Position numbers and translations under genes: made by a program. DNA of 64,000 bases, taken from Neoceratodus forsteri. Lineage: Eukaryota > Chordata > Ceratodontiformes > Ceratodontidae. Of the stretch, positions 22,105-34,480 are shown piece by piece (position 1 is the stretch's first letter; every line of letters starts with the position of its first letter). Below the pieces are notes generated by a model that ran no database searches, was not told where the DNA came from, and saw nothing but the letters and a program-made list of their open reading frames with translations. Location of the stretch: the NCBI GenBank assembly GCA_016271365.2, contig CM057453.1:1078197001-1078261000 (forward strand). The letters are read 5' to 3'.

Positions 22105-22225
22105 TGCATATACTTGCATATAAGTCAACCTCATGTATAAGTTGACCCCTTTTTCTTTGTGAATTTTAATAGTTTTAAATACAGGCCTCATGTTTAGGTC
22201 AACCCCCTCACCCCAGGGGTGCATT
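22105..22225. repeat. Possible dispersed 'TATAAGTCAACC' repeat
   Basis: CATATACTTGCATATAAGTC, then TGTATAAGTTGACCCC and GTTTAGGTCAACCCCC repeat a motif that resembles the 'GTATAAGYCGACC' dispersed repeats seen in many amniote genomes. The identification rests on memory of the motif only. Confidence 0.35.
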
Positions 22226-23175
22226 TACCAGTAAAAACAGCTTCACATCATTTTTTTGTTTCAGCGCCATGTCAGCACCACCATTCCTTTAAACTGCTCC
22301 ATGCTAATGTCCTCAGAAGGTGTCTATTTATTTTCATTAGTAATTTAAACTAAGTTGTGCCCATTGAGTAATAAACAGGTGTTTCAATACCTGTTGTTTG
22401 TGTTGTTTATTCTGTAGTCTATTATCCTGTCTGTACTGTTCCCTGAGTTAATGCAAAGACATGCATTTATTTTTGTTTGATCTCTGATGTGCATTGAAGC
22501 TCTCAGAACAATAGGGTGAAATACCAGTTTCTTATTATGAACATTTAGCTAAACATTTAGCCACGTGTTACAAAATTTGCATAAAACCATATAAACAGTA
22601 TAAGACTGGCTCAAATCTTACTTTACAATCTTCTGTATATCAGTTCTAAATGGAATACTTTTTCTGGCACAGCCTCATGTAGTATATAAGAAAATAAATG
22701 TTATTTGTCCCTGTACGATTCAACTAATTACTAATAACTTTTTCATAGATAATAACACATTGTAAACATAAAGAAAAGCAACATAAATATAAAACAACAA
22801 AGGTTTCAGAAAACAGACAAATCAAAAACAGAACAGCTTGCAGTTTTGATAACATTTACAAACAGCAAATGTGTTCTTGTATAAAGATTTCAAATAGTTT
22901 TGTCTCATTAGTATTTTAAACTTCTCTTTGTAACTTATTCAAATACCTTTTCTTTGGGAAAAATGTTTATATATATATATATCATTATTTAAATTTAAGC
23001 TTGAACTACTCACCCAACACTCTAGTATCTAAGAAATAATTTTTTTCATGTAACCTCCCAGCTAAGCCCAATTAGAATATTATAAAAAAGTTATTAAAAT
23101 AATACTCAGACATTTGGTTAGCTGAAAAGTGTGGGTTGTCTTCGTTATTTTCAGGATGTTGGTGAGAGTCCTCTT
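22226..23175. other. AT-rich stretch, nothing recognised
   Basis: Contains a short TA microsatellite at 22,968-22,983. No open frames or repeats that I can name. Confidence 0.5.
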
Positions 23176-23179
23176 TTCC

Positions 23180-23690
23180 TGGATGACAAAGTTCTTGTAG
23201 TGGCTGGACCTTGTTGTTGTTTCTGTTTTTACTCTTGTCTCCACTTGAACTCTGGACTATGGGTCCCTCTGTTGTCAACACAGCACTGAAAACTTGCTTC
23301 TGTACTGCTGGACATCAATAAGCAGTGTCTGTCCTTTTGTTCTGGTTTTGGAGGGAATTTCAAAACATCATTTAACAGTCAAAATATCCATTACATGAAC
23401 AGGAATCTTTACTGCATCAGGATTTGGAAGATCTACTGAGAAAACGTATATTTCCTTGTGGCTGTCTTTGCTGCATTTCCTGATTCCTTCCACACTTGAA
23501 CCTCAAGCTCTTGACCTCAGCACCTCTGGTATAAATACAGCAATGAAGGCTTGGTCCCTTACTGATCAAGACATCACCAGGCAGGCTTGGCTCTTTGCCT
23601 AGTCTTTGACAGGGATTTCAAAACACTAAGACAAACAACAACATTGGCAGGTCCACAGACACAGATCCTTTCAGCATGCAGTACAGGCAA
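23180..23690. repeat. Imperfect tandem duplication, about 252 bp
   Basis: ACTTGAAC-type and GGGATTTCAAAAC-type segments appear at 23,243 and 23,353 and again at about 23,493 and 23,607, that is 250-254 bp later, with intermediate matches (ACTGAAAACTTGC and AATGAAGGCTTGG). A TATA-like GGTATAAATACAGC lies at 23,528. It may be part of a solo LTR or another long repeat; I cannot tell. Confidence 0.4.
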
Positions 23691-23849
23691 GAACTGGGCT
23701 GGGTCTCCCAGTGGGGTGGCTTTATTACCTTTTGGTTAGAGCATTGTCCTGACATAATTTCCTGCACATTGTACCACCTTTGATTGGATCCTGCAAATGA
23801 TGTAAAGGTGGCTGCCCCCCCAGCTTTTAAGACAACCCCTTTTGTAAGA

Positions 23850-25010
23850 GTCCAGTTTTTAAGCTTAAAACAAATTTCCCATATAACTTTTGAATGCCAC
23901 AACATGCAGTCTTCTCACAAGCATTTATGAATTCAGTTCATTAATAGCAGTCTTTTGAGATGTCTCCCATATATGTGAGACAAACATTTCCTGAGATAAG
24001 CTAATAATGATTATAACTTTAGTTCTCAGCAAAATCTTTTAAAAATGTTAATTGAGCTTACAATTCAGGTTCTAGGCTCCAAAATTGAGCAGGTCTCTTT
24101 TACATCCAAGGTTAAGAAAGTCCTTAAAAGCATCAGATTCCTTTGCAAAAAGCCATCTCTTTGTGAGCAGTGACCCATGAAGCCATGCTTTCTGCAAACA
24201 GAGAAAACCTTTAGTCATGTGACACCTTTCTACCACCATGCACACATCCAAACGTCATGTTTTTGGATTTGTCATGACATCAGCTTTCATTTAAGATCAG
24301 ACTTAGGTATTTCATCTTGTAGGCTTTTGTTACAAAATAGATCATCAAATAACTCAGACTTTCTTCAAGTTGTATGTTTCAAATTCAGCCAGTCAACTGT
24401 TTAAGATGTGCTTTATTCACTGTGTAAGTTTCATGCCGGCAACATTAAGAATAGTTTTGCAGGAAATAAAAGTTCCTTACTCCCATTGAAGCTTATGGAA
24501 ATTTAAGCAGTCAATTTTTTCCTTCTGCTGGCTACTCAGTGTGAGTTGGCACTAGAGTATATATCTCTGAGATGTCATAGACGAGTGTGGTTGCCATGGG
24601 AACTTCTCTAGTTCTTGTTTTGATAAGTCTTCTTCAGAGTTTGTTTACCCCAATCTTGTAGCCTGTTTGCAAGCAGAGATTCAAAAGTCCCTTTAATATT
24701 GCTCTGTTAACAAGGCCAGTTTAGGGGATAGTTCATTTTAGATGGAGAGTCATAGATGCCATGACCCCTTTAGTTTAACTATTTAGGCAGTATCTTTTCC
24801 TTTTTCAGAGTCCATCTAAGCATTTTTTTCCCCTCGCTTAGAGAGCTCATGTAAACAGGAATGTTGACCAGATGTCTTAGTATGACCTCACAATTACTCT
24901 AATTAATAATTAAGCATTTATAAAGAATACAAAATAGTAATTAAATTAATGAAAAACAATAAAATTATAATGAAATATTTTTATAACTAGGATTTGTTCC
25001 CACAAAGCCC
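23850..25010. other. AT-rich stretch, nothing recognised
   Basis: No open frame above about 75 codons. No repeat boundary or RNA gene is visible. Confidence 0.5.
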
Positions 25011-25024
25011 GAGTCATCATCCAT

Positions 25025-25160
25025 ATTGTTTTGGTGAATTTCAACTCTTCCCTGGTGTCCCGTGGACCCCGCTACCTATCCTTGATCTCCTATATTGTTA
25101 AATTTCAACTATTCCCTGGTGTCTAGTGGGCTCCCTCCTTATTCCCAATTGTCCATGTAA
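25025..25160. repeat. Fragment related to foldback arms
   Basis: AATTTCAACTCTTCCCTGGT and AATTTCAACTATTCCCTGGT recur here 60-70 bp apart with GTGTCTAGTGGGCTCCCTCC. The same wording occurs in the left arm of the foldback element at 26.3 kb, so this is probably a broken arm of the same family. Confidence 0.5.
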
Positions 25161-25169
25161 CCTCCTCCC

Positions 25170-26305
25170 CTCCTTTGTCTTGGGGTATAGATGGTAAAAG
25201 TTTTCATAGGGAAGGGGTGAGTACTACTGCCAAAGACACAGTCCAGTAATCACTTGCACTACATAGAATACACAGTAACTGAGAGTCTGGGTTCAACCTG
25301 GTGACAGAAGATCTCTGTTGAGAGTGCATTTTGAAAGTGGTTGGAGGGGTAGTCAAATCTTTATGGGGGAACTTGTTAGCACAATAGGACAGCAAAAACA
25401 GTTCAAACAGGATCACCTGGCAGGGAACAGAATCAAATGTCCAGACAAAAGTACCATTGTTAAATAGGCAGAATTTATTTTCTAAATACTTCATAAGGCT
25501 CAAGTCATAAGAACAGTTATACGGTATACCACTACATGGAGCTGTGGGCACATATGATTCTTGGCCAGTCTATGATGGCTAGAGCCATGGCACAGTTCTT
25601 GGGAATGCTAGTCTTGAACCTGGATCCCTCTTGCAAGCGGGGCTAAGCAAGCTCCCAGGTATGTTTGGGATGACAAGCAGCTGTTTTACTCAGGCTCTGA
25701 CATCACCCCTACAGTTCATGCTTAACTTCCTTTTCTTTAACACAGTGAACAGGGGTCTCCACAAGGGCACAATTCTTACTTTTTTAGCCACTTCCATACA
25801 CAGCTCCAAGGGGAGCTAAAACTGTGTCTCAGCCTTTAACTGTGTGGTCACAGTGCTGGGAATGATACCTATGAGCTGGTGGACATGGGTTTACAGCAAA
25901 GGTCCTCAAGCTGCCACCCCAAACTCCTCAAGAACCATCCTCTTACCCTCCAGTCCTGAGCCTACAATGGCAGCCACCAACCTCACTGTGGAATCTCATC
26001 ACTCAGAGCTAGGCAAGCTCTCTGACTCTCCACAACAGGTGTGGACAGCACTCATTCCACTTTTCACCCATCCCAGATGTTTTCTAAGGGAATCTTCTTC
26101 CTCTGGACCATGGGTGGCTATCAGCCACCCCCCGGTCCAAGGCCCCCCACCACAAATCTGTGCCAACTTCCTGGACACAGCAGCATGGTGCACAAAGACC
26201 CCATTTTTACACAATGGCATAGTTTTATAACTCTATGTCAGGGCCCCTCCCAACTATGGGTCCTGGCATCAAACAGCACTGATGCCAACTGGGCATCGTA
26301 GCAAC
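25170..26305. other. Unrecognised sequence
   Basis: Short open frames on both strands (up to 128 codons) lack any motif I know and have no splice context. Reported as non-coding by default. Confidence 0.4.
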
Positions 26306-26309
26306 CCCT

Positions 26310-26840
26310 AAACTGGATGGGGTTTTACATCTGAATTTGTAAATTTTAACTCTTCCACAGTGCCTAGTAGACTCCCTCCCTATCCCCTGATCACCCATAT
26401 TTGCAAATTTCAACTCTTCCCTGGTATGCAGAAGACTCTTCACACTGGCAGGTAGCACTCCATCACACTGCTACACCCTTCTCATCCCCTAACTGGTGAC
26501 CAGCACAGCCCTCCATTCTCCACCATAGCCTGCCCCAACTGAGCTCTTAATGAATGTGTACCATACAATCAACTGTTACAGTATGCACCAGTCAGTGGCC
26601 TGCTATGGTGGCAAGCAGAGGGCTGTGCCTATCACTCATTTGGGGATAAAAAGGGGTGAGCAGTGTAGTGGAGCACTACCTGCTGGGGTGGTGGGTCTGC
26701 TTGACACCAGACAAGAGTTGGAATTTACAAATATGGGTGATCGGGGATGGGGGTGGTGGCTACACACCAGGAAACAGTTTTAATTTAACATTATGGGCGA
26801 TCCTTACCACTGGGAAATGTTTCTATGTTAAAATGGTGGG
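26310..26840. mobile_element. Foldback element related to the 20-kb element
   Basis: The left arm (TTGTAAATTTTAACTC, CAGGTAGCACTCC, CACAGCCCTCC, CCACCATAGC) pairs with the right arm (GCTATGGTGG, GAGGGCTGTG, GGAGCACTACCTG, GAGTTGGAATTTACAA). The centre is near 26,565. The central GACCAGCACAGCCCTCC segment is shared with the 20-kb foldback, so they belong to one family. Ends and target duplication are not clear here. Confidence 0.65.
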
Positions 26841-26904
26841 TTTTATGAAAAAGGACAAAGTAGTCCTGGGAGCAAAATCTATGTCCTAGGATCCAACAGG
26901 CTGA

Positions 26905-27805
26905 GGAGACATAGAAACTTAGAATGTGATGGCAGATGGGGACCGTATGATCCATCTAGTTTGCCCATTTATTTTTACCCCCCACCTAGTTTGTTGCTTC
27001 CTTGAGATCCCCACACTGCCAGTCCCATGCCAGCTAAAATTCCCTGACCATCTTTGCCTCCACCAAACCTGGGGGCAGGCGGTTCCAAGGTTCAATCACC
27101 CTTTCAGTGAAGAAGAACTTTCTTCTGTTGCTCTTGAACCTTCATCCCCTCAGGCCCATGTCATGTCCTCTAGTCCGGATACAGTAATTTTCCTTAAAGA
27201 GGTTCAGTACTTGTACCTTGTTAAAACCCTTCAGGTATTTGAAGGTCTCTATCATTTCACTCCTATTTCTCTTTTGCTCCAGGGAATATAAGCTGAGCTG
27301 TTTTAGTCTAATGTGATAAGGCTCTTGGTGCAGATCCTGCACCATCTTTGTCACAGTCTGCAGTAATGTCTCCAAACAGTCTATGTCTCTCCTGAGGTGT
27401 GGTCTCCAGAACTGGACATTGTACTCCAGGTGAGGCCTCACCAGTGACCTGTTTAGTGGCATAATTACTTCCTGTTTTCTACTTGTGTTGCCTCTCCCTA
27501 TGCATCCCAGGATGCTGCTCAGCTTTAGTGCCACCTTCTCACATTGCTTACCTACCTTCAGGTTTTCAGAGATGATGACCCCCTAGATCACGCTCATGTT
27601 TTGTTTTTGTCAGCTGTACATCACCTAGAAAATAGTGCCTCAATGGCTTTCATCTTCCCAGGTGCATAAACTTACACTTATTGGCATTGAATTTCAACTG
27701 CCAGCTTCCTGACCATTCTTATAGCTTTTTAGGTCGGACTCCATCTTTAGAGCCCCTACAAGTGTGTCCACCCTATTACAGAGATTTGTATAATTTGTGA
27801 ATAGG
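26905..27805 (-). mobile_element. CR1 3' fragment, 5'-truncated
   Basis: On the minus strand it reads LNRSLVRPHLEYNVQFWRPH, IDCLETLLQTVTKMVQDLH, RNRSEMIETFKYLKGFNKV and RTRGHDM, the CR1 polymerase C-terminal segment. The main open stretch is 27,142-27,534. The far upstream end carries a trace of TNLCNRVDTL (the segment just after the polymerase box). The 3' end is at 26,905 with ACATAGAAACTTAGAATGTG. Confidence 0.85.
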
Positions 27806-27809
27806 CATT

Positions 27810-29375
27810 GCTAACATTCATAAAGAAGTTATAATAACTGGGTCATGTTTCATTCCCATACGAAAGGCATGTGTAATTTATCATTATAAAGAAGTGTTTA
27901 TAGTGACAAACAGGTGCCACTTTCTAATGAGAAAAAAGCATGAGCCACACAGCAGCTCACACTACACTGTCTCACTACCACTGCTCACAGCTGTTCCTCC
28001 TGCTTGGCTCCCTTTTGGCCTGTAGTACTGTCCAGCACTGTAATAAAGATTTTTTTAATTTATAAAACTTCTCTGGTAGTCAGCACCTACCCATGTGGTG
28101 CAGAGGCCAACTCACTGACCCAACCTGGGGTGAAGAACTGGAGGATGTGGATGAGTAGTGGATACTGAGATTGAGGGCAGTTGGGGTCCTAATGTGGGGC
28201 CTTCTCACTCCATTCCTGGTGGTCTCTCTCTCTCTCTCTTTCTAACAACCCCAGCTGCTCTGGTTCATCCAAATCTCTGTCTCCCTCTTGCTCCTTCTCA
28301 CCACTCCAGGTCTGCACAATGCTGCTGACAAGGGACTGGAATTAAACTTTTAATTAAAAAAAAGCTAGACACAGCCTTCACCATGGCCACCAATCCTCTC
28401 CCTCACCAACTGCCTGCAAACCCTTTTTTTCTCTCTTCAGGAGGATTGATGGTTAGCAATTTTATATAACTGCTCAGGTGAAAAAACGTGACTCCAGAAA
28501 TTACATTAAAATAAAACATGGGGTGGTGTGTGTAAACTCAGATTTTACACATGCCCTCAGTGTTGGATGCTTAGATAAACCCCTCAGGTTTTGCTCTCAG
28601 GGTTTATGTAGCATCGAACACTAACAGTCCATGTAATATTCTCATTACACACACCACCACGTCTTATTCTATATGTTAAGCTTATTGGCTAATATACCTG
28701 CATTAGTTACTGTCATCCCAGTAATACTGACTGACTTAGGTAATTATACATTGGAATTCCCATCAACATTCTTTATTACTTTTCAAAATTCACTGGACTT
28801 AGCAGTACAGTTATCATCAAGCTTTTGTTTGAAAAAGTTTGCACTATCGGCCTCACATTCGGTTCCAGCCTTTCAAGCACCCTCAAGTAATTTGCTTATT
28901 TTAAGCTGTTAAATACTTTACAATACCTTACAAGCTGATGAAATGCTGAAATGCTGAAATGATTGAAATGGCTGTACACCTGGCAGACATTTGGAGCCAG
29001 ACACCATTCGCTTATAGAGGCTGGCTCTGAGAACAAGCTCGCTACACAGTAGCACTCCGAAGGACCACACAACTTGCAAGAGCCACAAGCTGCAAAGAAA
29101 GGGGCTCTGAAGTGTGAGCCCCATGGCCATGTAGCCTTGGACAGTGACAAAACAGGGTGTTCATCTGCACTTCCAGTTCTCGGGTTTCAGGACTATCAAA
29201 TCACAGCTTACATGTGTCAGTTTTGGGTACCAGGGTGGCAGTGTAAAATTAATGAATTATGGAGTGGAACAGCAAAATAAATGTGGAAAAACTGCTTGGC
29301 CACAGAAAAGATGCTAGATTATGCATCCTTACAGGAGGCTGCATTGTAATTTCAGCACTCTGCAAAGTGGAGCAA
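27810..29375. other. Unrecognised sequence with a TC microsatellite
   Basis: A TC run lies at about 28,222-28,241. Otherwise short open frames only; no recognisable gene, RNA or element. Confidence 0.45.
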
Positions 29376-29379
29376 ACAA

Positions 29380-31158
29380 TGGCTGGGATATTCAGACTGT
29401 GCCAGGAAGTGGCGCAAGCCTAGACACAGTGCAACTGGAATGCTCTGGTGCCAGGGCCATAGCCAGGCGATATTCAATGGTGATACGCCCAGGCGCAGCA
29501 CCATTGAATATGGCAAGGTCAGCACACATAGTGTGCATGATGCAGTGGCACTGCACTGGTGCACGCCATGGATAGGGAGCATGGGGATGCACTAGCACAA
29601 GTGCAGTTGTGCTAGGCATATCACCTGCGATATTCAGCAGGGGGCATGCAAATGAGGCCATAATATGTGTGAGGTGCAAATGGGGCCATTTGCATGTCAT
29701 TATGGCCCCATTTGTATGCCTTGCATAGGGCAGCCTGGCGACTTGCACCTGGCACCCTGCACAGCATGACGTGTGCAGTGGGGATCCTGGGGCACCCCTG
29801 CCCCATAGCCATGATCACATAACTGTAAACCACACAATCCCTGGTGGTCTAGTGGTCCCCCAGTCCCTGTGTCCCTGAGATATGCAATGAAAGACCAACC
29901 CTGGTGGTCTAGTGGTCCCCCCTCCCACCCGATTCCCTGATATATGTAAAAATGAATGTCCCTGGTGGCTAGTGGACCCCCTCACCCTTTGTCATGATTG
30001 CCATGATCCACCATAAAGATATGCCCTAGTGATACAGTGGCACCCCCACTCCTCTCACCCACACTGAACCCCTTGCCCACCCCCTTCCCCAGTCATCAGT
30101 GGGCAGCTGCAACCCACCCACATACTGCCTGGCCGCCCACCGAATGACAGGTACAGTATGGGTTGTAAGCCCATTGGTCCCCAGTGTGGACCAATGGACT
30201 TGCAGGGCATACTGAACTAGACAGTCCCAAATATGTGAATGAAGTCATTCACATATTTCAGACTACCTAGTACAGTATGCCCTGCAAGCTCATTGGTCCA
30301 CACTGGGGACCAATGGGCTTACAGCCCATACTGTACCTGTCATTCAGATGCCCGCCAGGTGGTATGCGGGTGGGATGCAGCCACCTGCCAATGATGGGGG
30401 AGGAGCTTGGCAAGGGGTTCGGTGTGGGTAGGAGGGGTGGGGGTACCACTGTATCACCAAGGCATATCTTTACGGCAGATCACCATGACCACGGAAACTG
30501 GCTGGGGGTCCACTGGCCACCAGGGATGTTCATTTGTACATATATTGGGGAATCAGGTGGGGGTGACCACTAGACCACCAGGATTGGTCTTACATTACAT
30601 TTATTGGGGACCCAGGGACTGGGGGGAACCACTAGACCACCAGGGCTGGTCTTGCACTTAATTCATTGGGGTATTGGGGATGGGGGGCCACTAGACTACC
30701 AGGGTGTACTGTACATACATTTACTGTGATCACAGCAATGGGCGGGGGGGGTTCCACTAGACCAGCAGAGTTGTGAGTGCTTGTGGATGGTGTTTTGGGT
30801 GGGTGGGTGGTCACCCACGTGTGGGCTGCTGTGTTGTATCCTGCATTACAGCAGCTTGCCTGTGGGTGGCTGGGATTTGTTCTTACTCTGCAATGCTCAA
30901 CTTTGAGCCCCTGAATGTGGCACAGTGAAGGAGTGCACCTGCATATGCGCTGCACATCCCAGGATGACTATCGGGATGTGACACATATGCATAAGCAAGC
31001 TCCCTGCATCTGTGTCACATACGATTACATTGCACCCAGGTGCATTGGGATTTGCGCTGTGCCAGGCAGCCTTCTCAATATCCCTCCAGGGCACAATACG
31101 GGGCTGCACCAGGGCAACGCCATTGCGCCAGGCACCGCCCCTTTGAATATCCGGGCCA
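29380..31158. mobile_element. Giant foldback element, 1.78 kb palindrome
   Basis: The left end TGGCTGGGATATTCA matches the reverse complement of the right end (TGGCCCGGATATTCA). Matching continues inwards almost without break: CATACTGTACCTGTCATTC in the right arm is mirrored in the left arm near 30,140, and CCACTAGACCACCAGG units (right arm) mirror CCTGGTGGTCTAGTGG units (left arm at 29,850 and 29,901). The centre, AAATATGTGAATGA then TCATTCACATATTT, is at about 30,242. Each arm also contains a tandem repeat of about 60-70 bp. No transposase is present and the target duplication is not clear. Confidence 0.8.
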
Positions 31159-31437
31159 AGGTATTTAAACAATGCAAACAAGGACATATCACAAAATGAA
31201 GCCCTGTTTAGGAGGGTTAGAAGGCACTCAATGGTACACACGCATACGCTGAGTCAAAAAAGGCTGATGTTATGTGCATTATATATTCTATTGTAGAACT
31301 ACAGAAGTGATATGAAATAAAAACAATAGCTTACTTTGTTTAAAAAGTTACAGGGTGGCAATGTACAGAGGATTTGAATCTCTCCAGTACTGTACATGAA
31401 CCTATACAGTATATATATATATATATAGATATATATA

Positions 31438-33052
31438 CTGACTTGCAAAAGTATTCAACCCCCTTGAAAGTTGTCAGATTTGTCTGAATGACAAATGATA
31501 CATTGAGATTTTGTTCTGTGTAATATTTTATTTAAAAAGACTGACCCTCAAAATAATTATTTTAAAGTGACATTGGTTTTATGTTACAAAATATTTTTAA
31601 GAAAATAAATAACTGAAATATGCTGTTTGCATAAGTATTCAACCCTGTGCTCTGGAAGCTCCAAGTTTACACAGATGAAAAATATTGCCTAACGAGGACA
31701 CAATTGGCTTACAATTGGCCTCACCTCTGAAACATTAAAGTAGCTCACATTTTCTGATAAAACCCCCTCAGTTTAATGACCATTGGTCAGACTGTGAATC
31801 TGAAGGAAGGGTGTGAAAATGAAGACTAAAGAGCATTCTAATGAAGTTAGAGATAAAGTAATAGACATGCATAAATTAGGAAAAGGGTACAAAATAATAT
31901 CCAAGTGTTTGGATATCCCAGTGTGCACTGTTGGATCAATAATGAGGAAGTGGAAGCTGCATCACACCACCCAGGCACTACCTAGACAAGGCCGTCCCTC
32001 AAAACTCAGCATCTGAACAAGAAGGAGACTAGTGAGGGAAGCCACAGAGAGGCCAACAATCACTTTGAAGGAGCTACAGAGTTCAGTGGCTGAGAGTGGA
32101 GTGAAGGTGCACCAGTCAACCGTATCAAGAGCGCTGCATAATACTGGCCTGTATGGGAGGGTGGCTAGAAAGAAGCCATTACTCAAAAAGAACCATATCA
32201 AAGCACATCTGGAGTTTGCCAGAAAGCACGAGAGTGACCCAGCTAAGATGTGGCACAAGGTTTTGTGGTCTGATGAGACCAAGATAGAGATTTTTGGCCA
32301 AAATTCAAAGCGCTATGTGTGGCGCAAACCTAACACTGCCCATGCCTCGAGAAACACCATACCTACCATGAAGTATGGTGGTGGCAGCATCATGCTGTGG
32401 GGATGCTTTTCATCAGCAGGGACTGGGCATCTTGTTAAAATTGAAGGAAGAATGGATGGATCAAAATACAGGGAGATACTGCAAGAGAACCTGCTTCAGT
32501 CTGCTAAAAAACTGAAGCTTGGGAGAAACTTCACCTTTCAGCAGGACAATGATCCCAAGCACAAGGCCAAAGCAACACAGGAGTGGTTAAACAACAAAAA
32601 GGTGAATGTCCTACGGTGGCCAAGTCAAAGTCCAGATCTCAATCCCATCGAGAATCTGTGGCACTGTTTGAAAATTGCGGTCCACAAGCATCACCCAACC
32701 AACCTGAACAACCTGGAACAAATCTGCCAAGAAGAATGGGAAAGAATCACTCCCGAACAGTGTGCAAGGCTGGTAGATACTTACCCCAAAAGACTTAAAC
32801 CTGTTATTGCAGCAAAAGATGGCTCTACCTAATACTAATGTGTAGGGGTCGAATACCTCTGCAAGCAGCATTTTCCAGTTTTTAATTTTCTTTAAAAGAT
32901 CTGCTGACGGATAATTAATTTTGGCTTTGAGGATATACTGTTAGAGCATATGAGTTTGCAATAAAAATACTGACTGAATAATATATGTAAGTCTCATTTG
33001 TAATCCAAACATATCTGACAACTTTCAAAGGGGTTGAATACTTTGCAAGTCA

Positions 33053-33055
<3 letters not shown>
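31438..33055 (+). mobile_element. Tc1-type transposon with IR/DR ends
   Basis: The left end ACTTGCAAAAGTATTCAACC (31,441 on) matches the reverse complement of the right end (CAGTGACTTGCAAAGTATTC). A second, inner copy of the motif lies about 190 bp inside each end (AAGTATTCAACCC near 31,635 and its inverse near 32,850). This inverted-repeat/direct-repeat layout is typical of Tc1 elements such as those of fish and amphibians. The element inserts at TA; TA-rich flanks hide the exact duplication. It encodes one transposase frame with a single stop. Confidence 0.9.
31813..32832 (+). pseudogene. Tc1 transposase, one internal stop
   Basis: The frame is 339 codons long, the usual size for Tc1 transposases, and is open except for one TGA at 32,014-32,016 (after SKLSI). 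The N-terminal part holds two helix-turn-helix-like segments (HKLGKGYKIISKCLDIP and the region around [13 protein letters not shown]) with a GRP-type linker (RQGRPSKLS). Catalytic residues are visible: WSDET (D154), QDNDPKH (D245) and NPIENLW (E280). The two last are separated by exactly 34 residues, so this is a DD34E enzyme. It would cut and paste the element by binding its ends. The TGA probably arose from CGA by methyl-CpG decay, which suggests the copy is fairly young. Confidence 0.92.
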
Positions 33056-33138
<83 letters not shown>

Positions 33139-33143
33139 GAGCA

Positions 33144-33203
<60 letters not shown>
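33056..33203. repeat. TA/TG/TC microsatellite block
   Basis: Runs of TA, then TG, TA, TC and TA again fill the gap between the Tc1 element and the next repeat. Short open frames rich in Y and I are artefacts of the run. Confidence 0.95.
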
Positions 33204-33205
<2 letters not shown>

Positions 33206-33659
33206 AGGTAAAACTCTGTTTAATGCATCAGTTAGGTTTCCACAGCCACAAAAGTGAGGAAATTTGTTGTTAGGCTGAAAGCCCTCCTTGAGCCCCCAGC
33301 CCACCCCCCAACCGCATCAGGGTGCGATTGAGGTCATCAGCCCTAATCCTCACCCCATTACATGTAAAGAAGCAGAGGTATAGGAGAATGAGGTGAGAGT
33401 TAGGACCGATGACCCCAACATGCACCCTGATCCCAGTTGGGGGGGTGGGCTGGAGGGTCCAAGGGGGGCTTTCAACCCTAACACCGAATTTCCTCACTTT
33501 TGTCACTGTGGAACAACCCTAACTGATGCATTAAACAGAGTTTTTTGCCTCTAATTTCCCTTCTTTTTGAGAATGAGGATGATAAATAGTGAATGGAATG
33601 CAGTGGCAGGAGCATGGGGACTTTGGGGCCCCGTGCTCCCACCACATGATGTCTTGTTA

Positions 33660-34480
33660 CGTAGTAACAGGAACTGCGAAGCTAACACAAGCGGCAATGG
33701 CTACGCACATGGTAAAGCAAAGGTAAATGGTAAAGCAAACGTTAATAGAAACACAAGCGTTAAGAGACTCCAAATCAAACAGTGACACAAACGGACATGC
33801 GAGCGCATATGAAAACACAACTGGTAATGCGCACAGTGATGGCGCTGGTATTGTAAATGCAAATGTTAAGTGTTACAGCAACAAGAACATCAAACAGAAC
33901 AGAAATGAAAACGCGAATGCGAATGGAAGTGCGCACATAAATGTGAACCATAACATGCACAGACACAGTGCTGCAGTTGTAAATGCAAATGGTTAAGTCA
34001 ACATGAACAATAACACCAAAGGAAACAGAAACGTAAACGCAAACATGTACGTAAATGCAAACCGTAATGCACACGGTCATGTTACCGCAATTGTAAATGT
34101 AAATGTTAACGGTGACAGCAACAATAACACCAAAGGAAACAGAAACGCAAAAGGAAACACAAGCACATATGGAAACGCAAACCATAATGTGCATGGGCAC
34201 AGTAACGCAATAGTAAAAACAAATGGTTTCAGTAACAGCAACGAAGACGCAAAAACAAAAGACAAACACAAATGCAAACAAAAGGGCTGCTGTAAACGCA
34301 AATGGCAATGCACACGGTGACACAAACCAAAACACAAACAGTAGTGGAAATGCAAATGGTAACAGTAACACAAAGGCAAGTGCAAACGAGAACGCAAAGG
34401 GTAACAACACGGTGGCATAGATGGAAATGGTAACGCAAACAGGAATGTAAACACAAGTGGAAACGGAAACTGTAACATTA
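33660..34480. repeat. Hexamer-periodic A-rich tract, unit 1
   Basis: The sequence is a diverged run of six-base words such as GTAAAC, GCAAAT, GGAAAC, with A-rich positions kept every six bases. In one frame it reads as alternating asparagine codons (NVNANMYVNANRNAHGH style). On the minus strand it reads as a 258-codon hydrophobic frame (33,775-34,551). Both follow from the six-base period, so they are treated as artefacts. It could be an old hexanucleotide satellite. Confidence 0.8.

Noticed and set aside
22105..22225. Coding exon read from a short minus-strand frame
   Set aside because: The stretch consists of repeated TATAAGTCAACC-type words and is better explained as a dispersed repeat.
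25844..26230. 128-codon plus-strand frame as a gene
   Set aside because: Low-complexity content (P, S, T), an overlapping antisense frame of similar quality and no homologue that I can recall.
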